Shown: positions 1-7,081 of the stretch, piece after piece
How positions within the stretch are numbered: the stretch's first letter is position 1
Layout: each line of letters opens with the position of its first letter
DNA from: Paraburkholderia guartelaensis
GTDB lineage: Bacteria; Pseudomonadota; Gammaproteobacteria; Burkholderiales; Burkholderiaceae
Length of the DNA: 42,333 nt
Direction: 5' to 3'
NCBI RefSeq assembly: GCF_004353905.1
Contig: NZ_SMOD01000056.1
Coordinates: 1-42,333, forward strand
The notes under the pieces: model-generated
What the model saw: only the letters and a program-made list of their open reading frames with translations
Told to the model about the DNA's origin: nothing
Database searches by the model: none
Program-made: the position numbers and the translations under genes

Positions 1-173
1 GGTGATGTTGCCGGCCGTCCCTTGCGCGACACGAAGCTCTCGCTCATTGCCACGCCCAGCCGATCCCAGTTGATCAGTTCAGCCAGCCGCACCAGCGGAT
101 GTTTCAGATTGATCTGCTCACGCAGCGGCTGCCGGAAGAAATCTCCTTCTGTCACAGGCGTCTTCGGACCCAT
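1..173 (-). CDS. IS5-family transposase, N-terminal 57 residues (partial)
   Basis: The minus strand reads MGPKTPVTEGDFFRQPLREQ, followed by INLKHPLVRLAELINWDRLG and a K-G-R-P stretch. This is the N-terminal pattern of IS5-type DDE transposases, which have HPLVRLA-x-x-I-W before the GRP segment that leads into the catalytic domain. The ATG at 173 has GAGG five bases upstream; a GTG at 179 in the same frame is an alternative. The catalytic DDE residues would lie beyond the left edge, so activity cannot be judged. The gene is co-directional with the interrupted glycosyltransferase gene that it truncates. Confidence 0.7.
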   Translation of the reverse strand, partial: MGPKTPVTEGDFFRQPLREQINLKHPLVRLAELINWDRLGVAMSESFVSRKGRPATS

Positions 174-250
174 CCGCACCTCGTCAGGATTTGCAGGATT
201 CAAGCGTCAATATGCCTGGTCCCTGCAATTCCCACAACACCAATTCGGCC
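1..250 (-). mobile_element. IS5-family insertion sequence, one end, running off the left edge
   Basis: The left 250 bases hold one end of an IS5-type element: the start of a transposase gene reading leftward and about 75 bases of leader. The outer boundary is placed near 250 because the reading frame of the glycosyltransferase gene on the right (251-919) ends abruptly there, about half way through its family's usual length. The terminal inverted repeat and target duplication cannot be confirmed because the other end lies outside the window. Boundary accurate to perhaps 10 bases. Confidence 0.6.
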
Positions 251-919
251 TCAGAGCCTTGCCGCATAAGCCTTCGCGGATTGTTCAAGGCCGACTATGT
301 AGATGCCGGCGACTGATATCAGCACCGCGACGAATGCGAACAAGCTGCGTCGGGGCAGAATGAGATACAGCAGGGCGTAGGCAAGAAAGTAGGGTTTTAT
401 GGCCGCGAAAAATATGATCGCGATGGCATGCGGCGTCAGCGTGTAGAACGACCGGTGTTTGTAGAGAAAGTATGACAGTGACACGAGCAGCAGGTGCGCG
501 AAGACGCTTATGTTGCCTGTTTGGATCGAAGCAAAGCCAGAGCCCCCAATCAGGAAACCAAGAATCAAGCAGGGAGCCAGGCGATGGTATGGAATGAACG
601 ATCTGAGATTGATGCAAACGCAAACAATTCCGACTGCCGAGGCCAGAACCAGGAGGGCAAAGGAGATCGGGAAATCGATGGCCGAAAATACCTTGAGGAA
701 GACGGGCGGATACACAAAAGGAAAGTCGCCTGCCGCGCAAGCGTAGGGGTTCGGTCCAGAAGAATAGCAGTTCAAACCTTTCTCGTAGACGTGGTAGTCC
801 CAGAAAAATGAGCCGGTTTTACTGCTGAACGCGAGAACCAGTAAGAAGCAAACGGCCGCAGATAAACTCCATAGTAGCCATGCCCTGTCGTCGTTAACGC
901 TCGTCGTCTCTAGCTTCAA
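251..919 (-). pseudogene. GT87-type membrane glycosyltransferase, 3'-truncated by an IS
   Basis: The frame gives 222 residues of a polytopic membrane protein. A first transmembrane segment is followed by a loop with D-Y-H-V-Y-E-K-G, then FVYPPVFLKVF and IQTGNISVF. This matches the D...G...YPP...GN pattern of GT87 (DUF2029) enzymes, which use polyprenyl-phosphate sugars. Family members are usually about 400 residues, so roughly the C-terminal half is missing. The frame closes with TGA at 251-253, where IS5-type sequence begins. The start is probably TTG at 919: an in-frame TAA lies directly before it, no in-frame ATG follows nearby, and GGGG lies a few bases upstream. It lies downstream of the UbiA-like and GtrA genes on the same strand, which suggests one glycosylation pathway. 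Probably non-functional. Confidence 0.65.
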
Positions 920-1289
920 TTACGTCCCCATCTCGATCAGTGACTGTCAAAAATTCGGCGGTAAAGCGTGAAGGGCCGCAGTGTGGCTTCGCTCGAATAG
1001 CGAAGACGCAAACACTGTCCACAGGTTGTCTGGAAAGACCGCACGCGCACCTTACTGGATTGAAAGGACAACCGTAGGGCATGGTGGTGCGTGGGTCTGT
1101 ACGCCACCGTACGTCGCCGACCCGCGCCAATGCGAAGATGCGTATCGACTTGCTGGTGTGTTGTGTGTCGTAGCGGAACACGTCGGAATGCTTCATCGAT
1201 GCGCTCAGTCGGCCCGAGGGCATTGGCTCCTGGGCCTGCCGCCATAACGGGAAGTGCACCGCGCCCCGCTTCTCGTCGCTGGCGCGATA
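920..1289 (-). other. 370-base stretch without a convincing gene
   Basis: This lies between the end of the UbiA-like gene and the truncated GT87 gene, both on the minus strand. Several frames stay open for 80-120 codons, but none has a recognisable motif, a good ribosome-binding site or consistent codon use, which is common by chance in GC-rich DNA. A TTGACA hexamer reads leftward at 950-945 but has no good -10 partner at normal spacing. It may hold the leader of the GT87 gene or decayed coding sequence. Confidence 0.4.
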
Positions 1290-2720
1290 TCAGATAGCGA
1301 GCAGCATGCTCAGGCCGGAAAGTGCAATCACGGCGAGGCTCGCACGATCCTTGAACGCAAATACGATCGGGTCGTCGTGCATCATGCCGCGAAACGCGCA
1401 CATCCAGATCCGGCTCACCCAGAAGAGCGTGAGTGCAAATGTGGCCCACAATGCTTTCGGGTGGTGATACAGGGCCTTCATTTCCGGCGTGTTCAGATAA
1501 AGTGCGAGCACGAGCACGGCGAGGTACGCGGAAGCCGTGCCGAACGAGCGCAAGATCGAGATGTCCTGCGTGATGTAGCCGCGGCCGGCGGCTTCAGTCT
1601 TGCCTTCGCGCACGATCATGTCGAGTTCGACATAACGCTTGACCATTGCAAGCGAGAGGAAAATCGGCACACAGAACAAGATTAGCCAGTACGACAGCGG
1701 GATGCCGGTTGCCGCGCCGCCGGCAATCACACGCACGGTGTACAGGCACGCAAGCGTGAACACATCGACAAGTGTCATGCGCTTGAGCGCGAACGAGTAG
1801 GCAACGGTGGTCACGAAATAGGCGGCCATTACGACGCCGAACTCGCGCGGCAGCAGTATTGCGAGACCGCCCCCGGCGGCGAGCAGCCCTGCAGTGAGCA
1901 CGATGCCGAATTTCAACGACAGCTTGCCCGACGCGAATGGTCGGCTGCGCTTGCGCGCGTGCCGCCTGTCGGCGTCAAGGTCGAGCATGTCGTTAAGCAG
2001 GTACACCGACGAAGCGGCCAGGCTGAACGACAAAAAAGCGATACAGGCGGCAGCGAGTGCGGAACGGTCCGTGAATTGGTGTGCGGTGAGAAGAGGCACG
2101 AAGATCAGGACGTTTTTCACCCACTGATGCACGCGCATTTCCTTGAGCACGAGCGGAATCAGCCGGCGCTTTTCCTCGAAAAAGATGATCGCAGCATTTG
2201 TCTTGCGGGCCGCGGCGGCAATGTGCTTGTCGCCGACCACGATCGCCTGACGTGCCTGGCGCCAGACGGGCAAGTCTGCACGCGCATCGCCGCAGTAGTC
2301 GAAGCCATGGTCGCCGAACTGCTCAACGAGCGCTCGCGCCTTGTTTTTGCCGAGCAGGTTGTTGCTGACCGTGCTCGCGAGCACACCGGTAAAGAGACCA
2401 ATATGTGTGGCGATCTGGGTGGCGAGGCGCTGGTTAGTGGCCGTGCACAGATACAGCTCTCGCCCGTTTGCATGCTCGTCGCGCAGCCATGCGAGCAGTT
2501 CGGTGTTGTAGGGCAGGACGCCTACGTCGATGTTCACGCGCTTCGCGATCTGCTCCTTCAGGTAGGCACGCCCCCGCAGTGTCCAGACGAAGCACAGGAA
2601 GATCGACAGTGGACTCTGCTTGATGAGCACGAAGAAGGCTTCAAGCAACAGGTCGGTGCGCGTGAGCGTTCCGTCCAGGTCCACGCACAGCGGGACAGAT
2701 TGGGCTATGGGCGTGGCCAT
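1290..2720 (-). CDS. HAD-UbiA fusion, decaprenyl-phosphate phosphoribosyltransferase-like
   Basis: A 476-residue fusion. Residues 1-185 form a HAD-type domain with the nucleophile motif D14-L-D16-G-T near the N-terminus. Residues 190-476 form a UbiA-type membrane prenyltransferase with VHQWVKN, the first Asp motif N243-D-M-L-D-L-D-A-D251, the following RK-x-RP segment and a second conserved Asp in KRMTLVDVF. QW-x-KN with D-x-x-x-R-x-H/A-x-x-R-x-RP is typical of DPPR synthases (mycobacterial UbiA, Rv3806c), which move phosphoribose to decaprenyl phosphate. The HAD domain may then remove the 5'-phosphate (inference). ATG at 2720 is preferred because GGAGA lies six bases upstream; ATG at 2726 overlaps that site. 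The gene follows gtrA by 150 bases. The product need not be a ribose lipid. Confidence 0.85.
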   Translation of the reverse strand: MATPIAQSVPLCVDLDGTLTRTDLLLEAFFVLIKQSPLSIFLCFVWTLRGRAYLKEQIAKRVNIDVGVLPYNTELLAWLRDEHANGRELYLCTATNQRLATQIATHIGLFTGVLASTVSNNLLGKNKARALVEQFGDHGFDYCGDARADLPVWRQARQAIVVGDKHIAAAARKTNAAIIFFEEKRRLIPLVLKEMRVHQWVKNVLIFVPLLTAHQFTDRSALAAACIAFLSFSLAASSVYLLNDMLDLDADRRHARKRSRPFASGKLSLKFGIVLTAGLLAAGGGLAILLPREFGVVMAAYFVTTVAYSFALKRMTLVDVFTLACLYTVRVIAGGAATGIPLSYWLILFCVPIFLSLAMVKRYVELDMIVREGKTEAAGRGYITQDISILRSFGTASAYLAVLVLALYLNTPEMKALYHHPKALWATFALTLFWVSRIWMCAFRGMMHDDPIVFAFKDRASLAVIALSGLSMLLAI

Positions 2721-2870
2721 GTTCATTCTCCGTGCCGGCACAAGAGCAGGTGAATCGGTTGCTGACGTGTTGGTCGGAGCGCGACGCTGGCGGGAGGTAC
2801 GCGGTCCGCAATCCGGGAGAGAATCGTAGCTACGGCGGCGTGCGGCCTCTGTGTTGAAACGCACGCGTTT

Positions 2871-3296
2871 TCAAGAAAAGACGAAGCGTTTGTCCAGTTG
2901 GTATTTCGTAACGTAACCGATCACCAGACCGACTGCGCCACCGGCAAGCCGTCCGGCTTCGCCATGAAAGAGTGCGTTCGCGGTGAATTCCACGGACCAG
3001 AAAAGGAGCGTGGTGCCGAGCCCCATGGCAACGTACAGCGAGAATGTGCGCACGCCGTGCGCAACACTTTGGTGTTCGTAGCGGAATATCCAGGCCTTAT
3101 CGAGCAGATATTTGACGACAAGCCCAACACCTGTGCCCACGCACACCGAAAGTGGTACCGAAAACGGGCCTTGGTACAGGTGAAAAGCGAGGCTTTGACT
3201 GCCCAGATTGGCGCCGATAGACATGGCGGCGAACGTCGCGTACCAGAACACGAGCCGAGTGCGGCTGAGTGACATGCTAGCAACGGTGCTGCTCAT
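2871..3296 (-). CDS. GtrA-family membrane protein, probable polyprenyl-P-sugar flippase or partner
   Basis: A 141-residue protein with four predicted transmembrane segments: near residues 14-32, VPLSVCVGTGVGLVVKYLL, the VAMGLGTTLLFW region and a final GAVGLVIGYVTKYQLDKRFV. The two copies of K-Y-x-L-D-K-x-(W/F)-x-F after helices two and four are the GtrA hallmark. GtrA proteins are linked to moving polyprenyl-phosphate sugars across the inner membrane; mycobacterial Rv3789 acts beside the DPPR synthase pathway. The start ATG at 3296 overlaps the stop of an upstream frame as ATGA, with GAGGAG as ribosome-binding site. Together with the UbiA-like gene downstream this indicates flipping of a decaprenyl-phosphate pentose or similar donor (inference). 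Confidence 0.85.
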   Translation of the reverse strand: MSSTVASMSLSRTRLVFWYATFAAMSIGANLGSQSLAFHLYQGPFSVPLSVCVGTGVGLVVKYLLDKAWIFRYEHQSVAHGVRTFSLYVAMGLGTTLLFWSVEFTANALFHGEAGRLAGGAVGLVIGYVTKYQLDKRFVFS

Positions 3297-3616
3297 AGCG
3301 TACTCCTCTTGAAGGCCGCACAGGGCAGCGCGCGGATGACCAGCGTGTGCTCGGCCCGGGAGCCGCTCGCCTTACCAAGCACGACGCCGCCTTTCCAGTC
3401 CATCGCGATGAAGCGGTCGTAATGGCCCCAGAAAGCAGGCATCGAGACGTTGGTGACGTGTGCTCGCCGGACAAAGGGATGGCGGTTGACGCATGTTAGG
3501 CAAAGGGCCCCGGAACCACCGTTCGCCAGAGCACAAAGCTCGTCTTCTTGCGCGCGCTCATCCTTGTCGGCAGCGTCTTGAATAAGAGTGGCGCGACATT
3601 CGAACAGGATGCGTAT
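3293..3616 (-). pseudogene. 3' remnant of an unrecognised gene, coupled to gtrA
   Basis: An open frame of 107 codons ends in TGA at 3293-3295, overlapping the gtrA ATG in the ATGA arrangement typical of co-translated genes. The last 65 or so codons have strongly coding third positions and read HPFVRRAHVTNVSMPAFWGH, then YDRFIAMDWKGGVVLGKASG. Upstream the quality falls, an in-frame TGA lies at 3617-3619, and no start codon with a ribosome-binding site is visible. The likeliest reading is the C-terminus of a larger gene whose 5' part is deleted or frameshifted. The family was not recognised; a soluble tail of a membrane glycosyltransferase would fit the context but is a guess. The 230 bases from here to the TAXI gene hold nothing else convincing. 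Confidence 0.45.
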
Positions 3617-3848
3617 TCAGGAAAAGCCATGCGTGGCGACGTAAGCCGCGAGACGAGCGAAATGCGCGGCGATTTCGTGGTCAGCGCGCTGTATTTCTAT
3701 CGCATCCGTGAGTGGAGCTGCGTTACGTGGCGGAACAAGCCTGCCATTTGTCGGGAGGCAGACGATCGCGATTGCGCCTGCGGCGGTCGTCGCGTGGTTC
3801 GATGTGCGCGGTCCGCGGCCGAGTGGAAGATGTCCATTCCGTGTCAAA

Positions 3849-4937
3849 TTACTTGCAAAGCAGCAGCAGGCGCTCCTGGTCCGAGCACGCCCGTGCATTG
3901 ACTTGTTCTGTGGCGACGGCGCGCGGCGGCGCGGCCGCCTGCATCGGGGCGCGATGCGCGAAACAAGCCTTCAGACGTTGCTCAACGGGCGGATAGTATT
4001 GCCAGCCTTTGCCGAGGGCCGGCAGTTCGAGCTTCACCTGCTTCCACTTCGGGTGGCCGTGCTCCTGCAGGTTGTCGAAGTTCGCGCAGAGCGAGTCGGC
4101 AAAACGCTTTAGTTTGCCGACCGTATCGCGCAGGTTGTAGTCATAGGTGACGAGAAACGCCTTGACCGTCCACGTCGGCACGTCTTCCTTGAGCCAGTTC
4201 GGGTAGCTCGACACGTGGATCGTCGCGGGGTAGTAGGTCTGCTTTGCGCGCGCCGTCTCCGGCGCGTTCGGATCGACGCGCAGGAAGCGGATTTGCTGCA
4301 GCAGCTCGGGATTCATGTCGGTAAAGAGCTTGGCGGGTTGCCCGGCGACGATGATGGCCACATCGATCTTCTTGACGATGAGCGCGGCTAGTGCGTCCTC
4401 GTTGCTCAGGTGTTGTGCGTTCTGCTCGGGAATCGGCTGGCCGAACATGAGTCGGTACAGCGTCGTCGCCGACTGCGCGGTGCCGCTGCCGATCAGGCCC
4501 ACGCTGATCACCTTGTCCTTGATCTCGTTGATCGTCTTCATCGGCGAGTCGTTACGTACGACGAAGTAAATTTCTTCGTCATAGAGCGGCATGATGAGCC
4601 GCAGCGGTCGTATCAGCGTGCCGGCCTCTTCGTTGCCGGAATTGGCCATGTCGACGTAGGCCTGGTAGACGTCGGACTGCACAAGCGCGAGCTTCACGCC
4701 GCGCTCGAAACGCATGCGCTGCACGTTTTCGGCCGAGCCTTTCGACGGGATCACTTCGAGATCGATGCCCGCCGGCTGCGCGACCCATTTCGCCAGGTCC
4801 TGGCCGATCTGGATGTATGTGCCGCGCTCCTGGCCGGTCACGATCTTGTAGTTCGCGCCTGCCGCGGCAGCGAGCGCGAGTGTCGAAAGGAGCAGGGTAG
4901 TCAGCGCTGCCATCCCCGCGAGCATCGTTTTCAGCAT
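3849..4937 (-). CDS. TAXI-family TRAP transporter solute-binding protein
   Basis: A 362-residue exported protein. A signal peptide covers about residues 1-25 (Lys, hydrophobic core, ALAAAA). The mature protein opens with YKIVTGQERGTYIQIGQDLA, close to the TAXI opening G-x-x-x-G-T-Y-x-x-x-G. The family pattern continues with GSAENVQRM, L-A-L-V-Q-S-D, ISVGLIGSGTAQSA and IDVAIIVAGQPA. It should bind a small organic anion in the periplasm; TAXI ligands include glutamate and other acids. The membrane subunits (DctQM or a fused 4TM-12TM protein) are not in the window, so it is an orphan here. The last 30 or so residues are an Ala-rich tail with two Cys, beyond the usual domain. ATG at 4937 has GAGAGA upstream. 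Confidence 0.88.
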   Translation of the reverse strand: MLKTMLAGMAALTTLLLSTLALAAAAGANYKIVTGQERGTYIQIGQDLAKWVAQPAGIDLEVIPSKGSAENVQRMRFERGVKLALVQSDVYQAYVDMANSGNEEAGTLIRPLRLIMPLYDEEIYFVVRNDSPMKTINEIKDKVISVGLIGSGTAQSATTLYRLMFGQPIPEQNAQHLSNEDALAALIVKKIDVAIIVAGQPAKLFTDMNPELLQQIRFLRVDPNAPETARAKQTYYPATIHVSSYPNWLKEDVPTWTVKAFLVTYDYNLRDTVGKLKRFADSLCANFDNLQEHGHPKWKQVKLELPALGKGWQYYPPVEQRLKACFAHRAPMQAAAPPRAVATEQVNARACSDQERLLLLCK

Positions 4938-4997
4938 GGTCTCTCTCCCGCCTTGGATACGTTGTACGGCAGACTTCGATTTAATCTGTAATCGTTT

Positions 4998-6032
4998 TCA
5001 ATGCGTGCCTTCGGAGGATGGGGCGTCCTTCCACCCAAGTTGGCGAATCGCGCGCTCCTGGGTATCGACGCCGTCGTCGTTGCTGCCCGGGACGGTGGCG
5101 TCGGCGGCAGCGGATTGATTCGCAGCAGCCGCCGTAACGCTCTCGGCACCTTCGACGTCCGTTGGATGTCCGTTAGCTGACGTGCTGGTCGCGCTCGGCA
5201 GCGGGGGCGTTGACGCGAATGGGGCCGGGGCGTTCGGTGCGGCTGGTGTGGCTGCGCCCCAATCCCGCGACGACGGCAGCGGAACGCTGCTTGCGTCGCG
5301 CGGCGGCGGTGCGGCCGCGTCCGCCTGCGCGGCGCCGTTCGGCGTACGGAGTGGCGACCAGCCCGTCGCCAGGATGGCGCGCTCCATCAGCGATCGCGCG
5401 CGCAGGCTGCCCGGATCAATCGCGAGCGCCTCCGATGCCTGTTCTCGCACGCAATCCCAGGCACGTTGCGAGGCACATCGGTCCGCGCTTTGCAACGCAT
5501 CATCGCGGCGTTGCGCCGCTGGTGCGCTGTCGCGCTGCATCTCGCGCGCTTCCTGATTGTTCGCGCCACGTGGAAGTGCGGCATTCCCGTTTAGCAAGCT
5601 TTTCTCCGCAGGACTCGCGCGCGTGACGCGTACTTCTCTTTCCTGGCCGCGCCTTTCGCCGTACAGCAGAAACGCGGCGTATGCGATTGCGACAATGAGC
5701 CAGGCGAGCAAAACGCCCTTCACGAAGCGCCCTTTGACGGTGCGCCAGAACGGGCGGTGTTCTTCGAGTTGATAGTGGTGCAAATAGTCCGCGTGCACCG
5801 GCGGGCGATTGGATGCGGCCGCGCCGGCAAGTGACACCTTTGCAACGGCAGGCATAGGTGCTGCCGCGGAACCGATGACTCTTAAGGTGGCTTTCGGGCG
5901 CGCGTGCGCAGCCGTGTCGAGCGGGCGATCCTTGCCGCAGTAAGGGCAGGAATCGGCGTATTGATAGAGCGCCCCGCCACAGAACTTGCACGGTGTGGGG
6001 AAACTCTGCTTACGAGTCATCTGAGCGAACAT
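4998..6032 (-). CDS. zinc-ribbon membrane protein of unknown function
   Basis: A 344-residue protein. A zinc ribbon at residues 15-32 (C15-x2-C18, C29-x2-C32) is followed by a linker, one transmembrane helix at about 105-124 and then an Arg/Glu-rich stretch. Residues 178-220 may form a helical hairpin of TPR type with two Cys (DRCASQRAWDCVREQ, LAIDPGSLRARSLM). The C-terminal third is low-complexity Ala/Pro/Ser. The topology implied is a cytoplasmic zinc ribbon and a periplasmic C-terminus. ATG at 6032 is used; ATG at 6020 in frame is also possible. It ends 60 bases before the TAXI gene on the same strand, so the two could share a transcript. No function is assigned; it resembles hypothetical proteins found beside groESL in Burkholderiales (recollection, not searched). 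Confidence 0.7.
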   Translation of the reverse strand: MFAQMTRKQSFPTPCKFCGGALYQYADSCPYCGKDRPLDTAAHARPKATLRVIGSAAAPMPAVAKVSLAGAAASNRPPVHADYLHHYQLEEHRPFWRTVKGRFVKGVLLAWLIVAIAYAAFLLYGERRGQEREVRVTRASPAEKSLLNGNAALPRGANNQEAREMQRDSAPAAQRRDDALQSADRCASQRAWDCVREQASEALAIDPGSLRARSLMERAILATGWSPLRTPNGAAQADAAAPPPRDASSVPLPSSRDWGAATPAAPNAPAPFASTPPLPSATSTSANGHPTDVEGAESVTAAAANQSAAADATVPGSNDDGVDTQERAIRQLGWKDAPSSEGTH

Positions 6033-6599
6033 GCTGTCGTTCCACCGTCATGGCGACGCCATTTCGGCATTCAGGATCGTCGTTGAAGCGATCGGCGAGG
6101 CCTCGCGGAACCCACGATCTGCATGCGCAGGAGAGCGGCGGTGCCTGACCGGGCGCAGCCGCTCGAAAGATCATATGAGTGATTCTCCGTTCATACGCTG
6201 ATTGCCGGTGTTGCCTACCGCACATATGCGCTTGCCGCGGGTCGACTGGACTTAAGTCATCTGGCGCGGGGGACTGCCCGTCACGATTTGCCGGTTTGTG
6301 GTCCGCCAACAAACCGGTTGTGCGGATAAATGGCGCCAGATCATAGCAAGATTGGGGATTTCCCCGAGAAGCGTCCCGGATGACTCGGCAGGCCGGGGCC
6401 CGCTTGCCGAATGCCGTTGCTTCCAGAGTCATGCGGTTTCTTGTCGAGTCAGGTATTGTGGCGATCTATCGCGTTGTTTTCATTGAATAATATTTCGATG
6501 TGGCACTCAAGCCCAACATCCACTAGTTCTAACTTGAGCTAGCAAAAGTGCCTCCGGGGTTGAATCAATCTCAACGGAAATTCCCCATTCCGCCCCTTC
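6033..6599. other. divergent intergenic region upstream of groESL
   Basis: About 570 bases separate the zinc-ribbon gene (leftward) from the groE promoter (rightward). No convincing gene is present. The right-hand 150 bases are AT-richer, as expected for a promoter region. A weak heat-shock sigma-like pair (GTTGAA at 6559-6564, CCCCAT at 6583-6588) is 18 bases apart, longer than the usual 13-15, so it is not called as a promoter. The left part should carry the promoter of the zinc-ribbon gene, but none stands out. Confidence 0.5.
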
Positions 6600-6628
6600 T
6601 TGAATTTGTCACTGCCCGTCGATATAAT
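6600..6628 (+). promoter_or_regulatory. vegetative promoter of groESL
   Basis: TTGAAT at 6600-6605 and a perfect TATAAT at 6623-6628 are separated by 17 bases, an excellent sigma-70 promoter. Transcription would start about seven bases downstream, inside the CIRCE operator, so HrcA bound there would block initiation. The -35 is part of CTTGAAT (6599-6605), which also resembles a heat-shock sigma -35 element, so dual use is possible but the matching -10 is poor. Confidence 0.85.
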
Positions 6629-6654
6629 TAGCACTCACCGCATGAGAGTGCTAA
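6628..6654 (+). promoter_or_regulatory. CIRCE operator (HrcA binding site)
   Basis: A perfect inverted repeat, TTAGCACTC at 6628-6636 and GAGTGCTAA at 6646-6654, with a 9-base spacer. This is the canonical CIRCE element with no mismatches. It starts on the last base of the -10 box and lies 92 bases before groES. CIRCE is bound by the repressor HrcA, whose activity depends on GroEL, giving feedback control of chaperonin levels. hrcA is not in the window. Confidence 0.97.
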
Positions 6655-6746
6655 CAACTCTGGTGCTATCAACATCTCTGGCTGGCGGTTACCGGCAGCC
6701 AGGTTTTCTTGAGTCTCTTCAAGTCCCAATCAACAGAGGAACATCC

Positions 6747-7037
6747 ATGAACCTTCGTCCTTTGCATGATCGCGTGATCGTCAAGCGCCTGGATCAAGAA
6801 ACCAAGACCGCTTCGGGCATCGTGATCCCGGACGCAGCCGCAGAAAAGCCGGATCAAGGCGAAGTCCTGGCCGTCGGCCCGGGCAAGCGCGACGACAAGG
6901 GCGCCCAGATCGCGCTCGACGTGAAGGTCGGCGATCGCGTCCTGTTCGGCAAGTACGCTGGCCAGACCGTCAAGGTCGATGGCAACGAACTGCTCGTGAT
7001 GCGCGAAGAAGACATCATGGCCGTGGTGAACAAGTAA
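6747..7037 (+). CDS. groES: co-chaperonin GroES
   Basis: A 96-residue protein starting MNLRPLHDRVIVKR, the invariant GroES opening. The mobile loop follows (EETKTASGIVIPDAA-type segment at about residues 17-31), then GEVLAVGPGKR and the C-terminal MREEDIMAVV. The heptameric lid binds GroEL and closes the folding cage. ATG at 6747 is chosen for AGAGGAA seven bases upstream and the family start; the frame is open further upstream to 6600 but that part is leader and CIRCE. groEL follows after 44 bases. Expression is expected to be heat-induced through CIRCE/HrcA. Confidence 0.98.
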   Translation: MNLRPLHDRVIVKRLDQETKTASGIVIPDAAAEKPDQGEVLAVGPGKRDDKGAQIALDVKVGDRVLFGKYAGQTVKVDGNELLVMREEDIMAVVNK

Positions 7038-7081
7038 GTTCATTCCACCGCTCACTATTCAAGAATCCAAGGAGTTAGAAG

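Noticed and set aside
894..1449. Two overlapping minus-strand frames between the GT87 and UbiA-like genes
   Set aside because: They overlap each other and the UbiA-like gene, and show no family features.
1959..2753. Long plus-strand frame opposite the HAD-UbiA gene
   Set aside because: Shadow of the real gene in GC-rich DNA; no motifs, no ribosome-binding site.
3617..3898. A 93-codon minus-strand frame ahead of the gtrA-coupled remnant
   Set aside because: It overlaps the end of the TAXI gene, has mixed codon use and no motif. It could be decayed sequence of the same gene, but this cannot be shown by eye.
6559..6588. Heat-shock sigma promoter GTTGAA / CCCCAT before groES
   Set aside because: The spacing of 18 is too long and the -35 is incomplete; the sigma-70 promoter with CIRCE explains the operon.
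6600..6746. In-frame upstream extension of groES
   Set aside because: It would put promoter and CIRCE inside the gene; GroES starts at the ATG at 6747 with a good ribosome-binding site.
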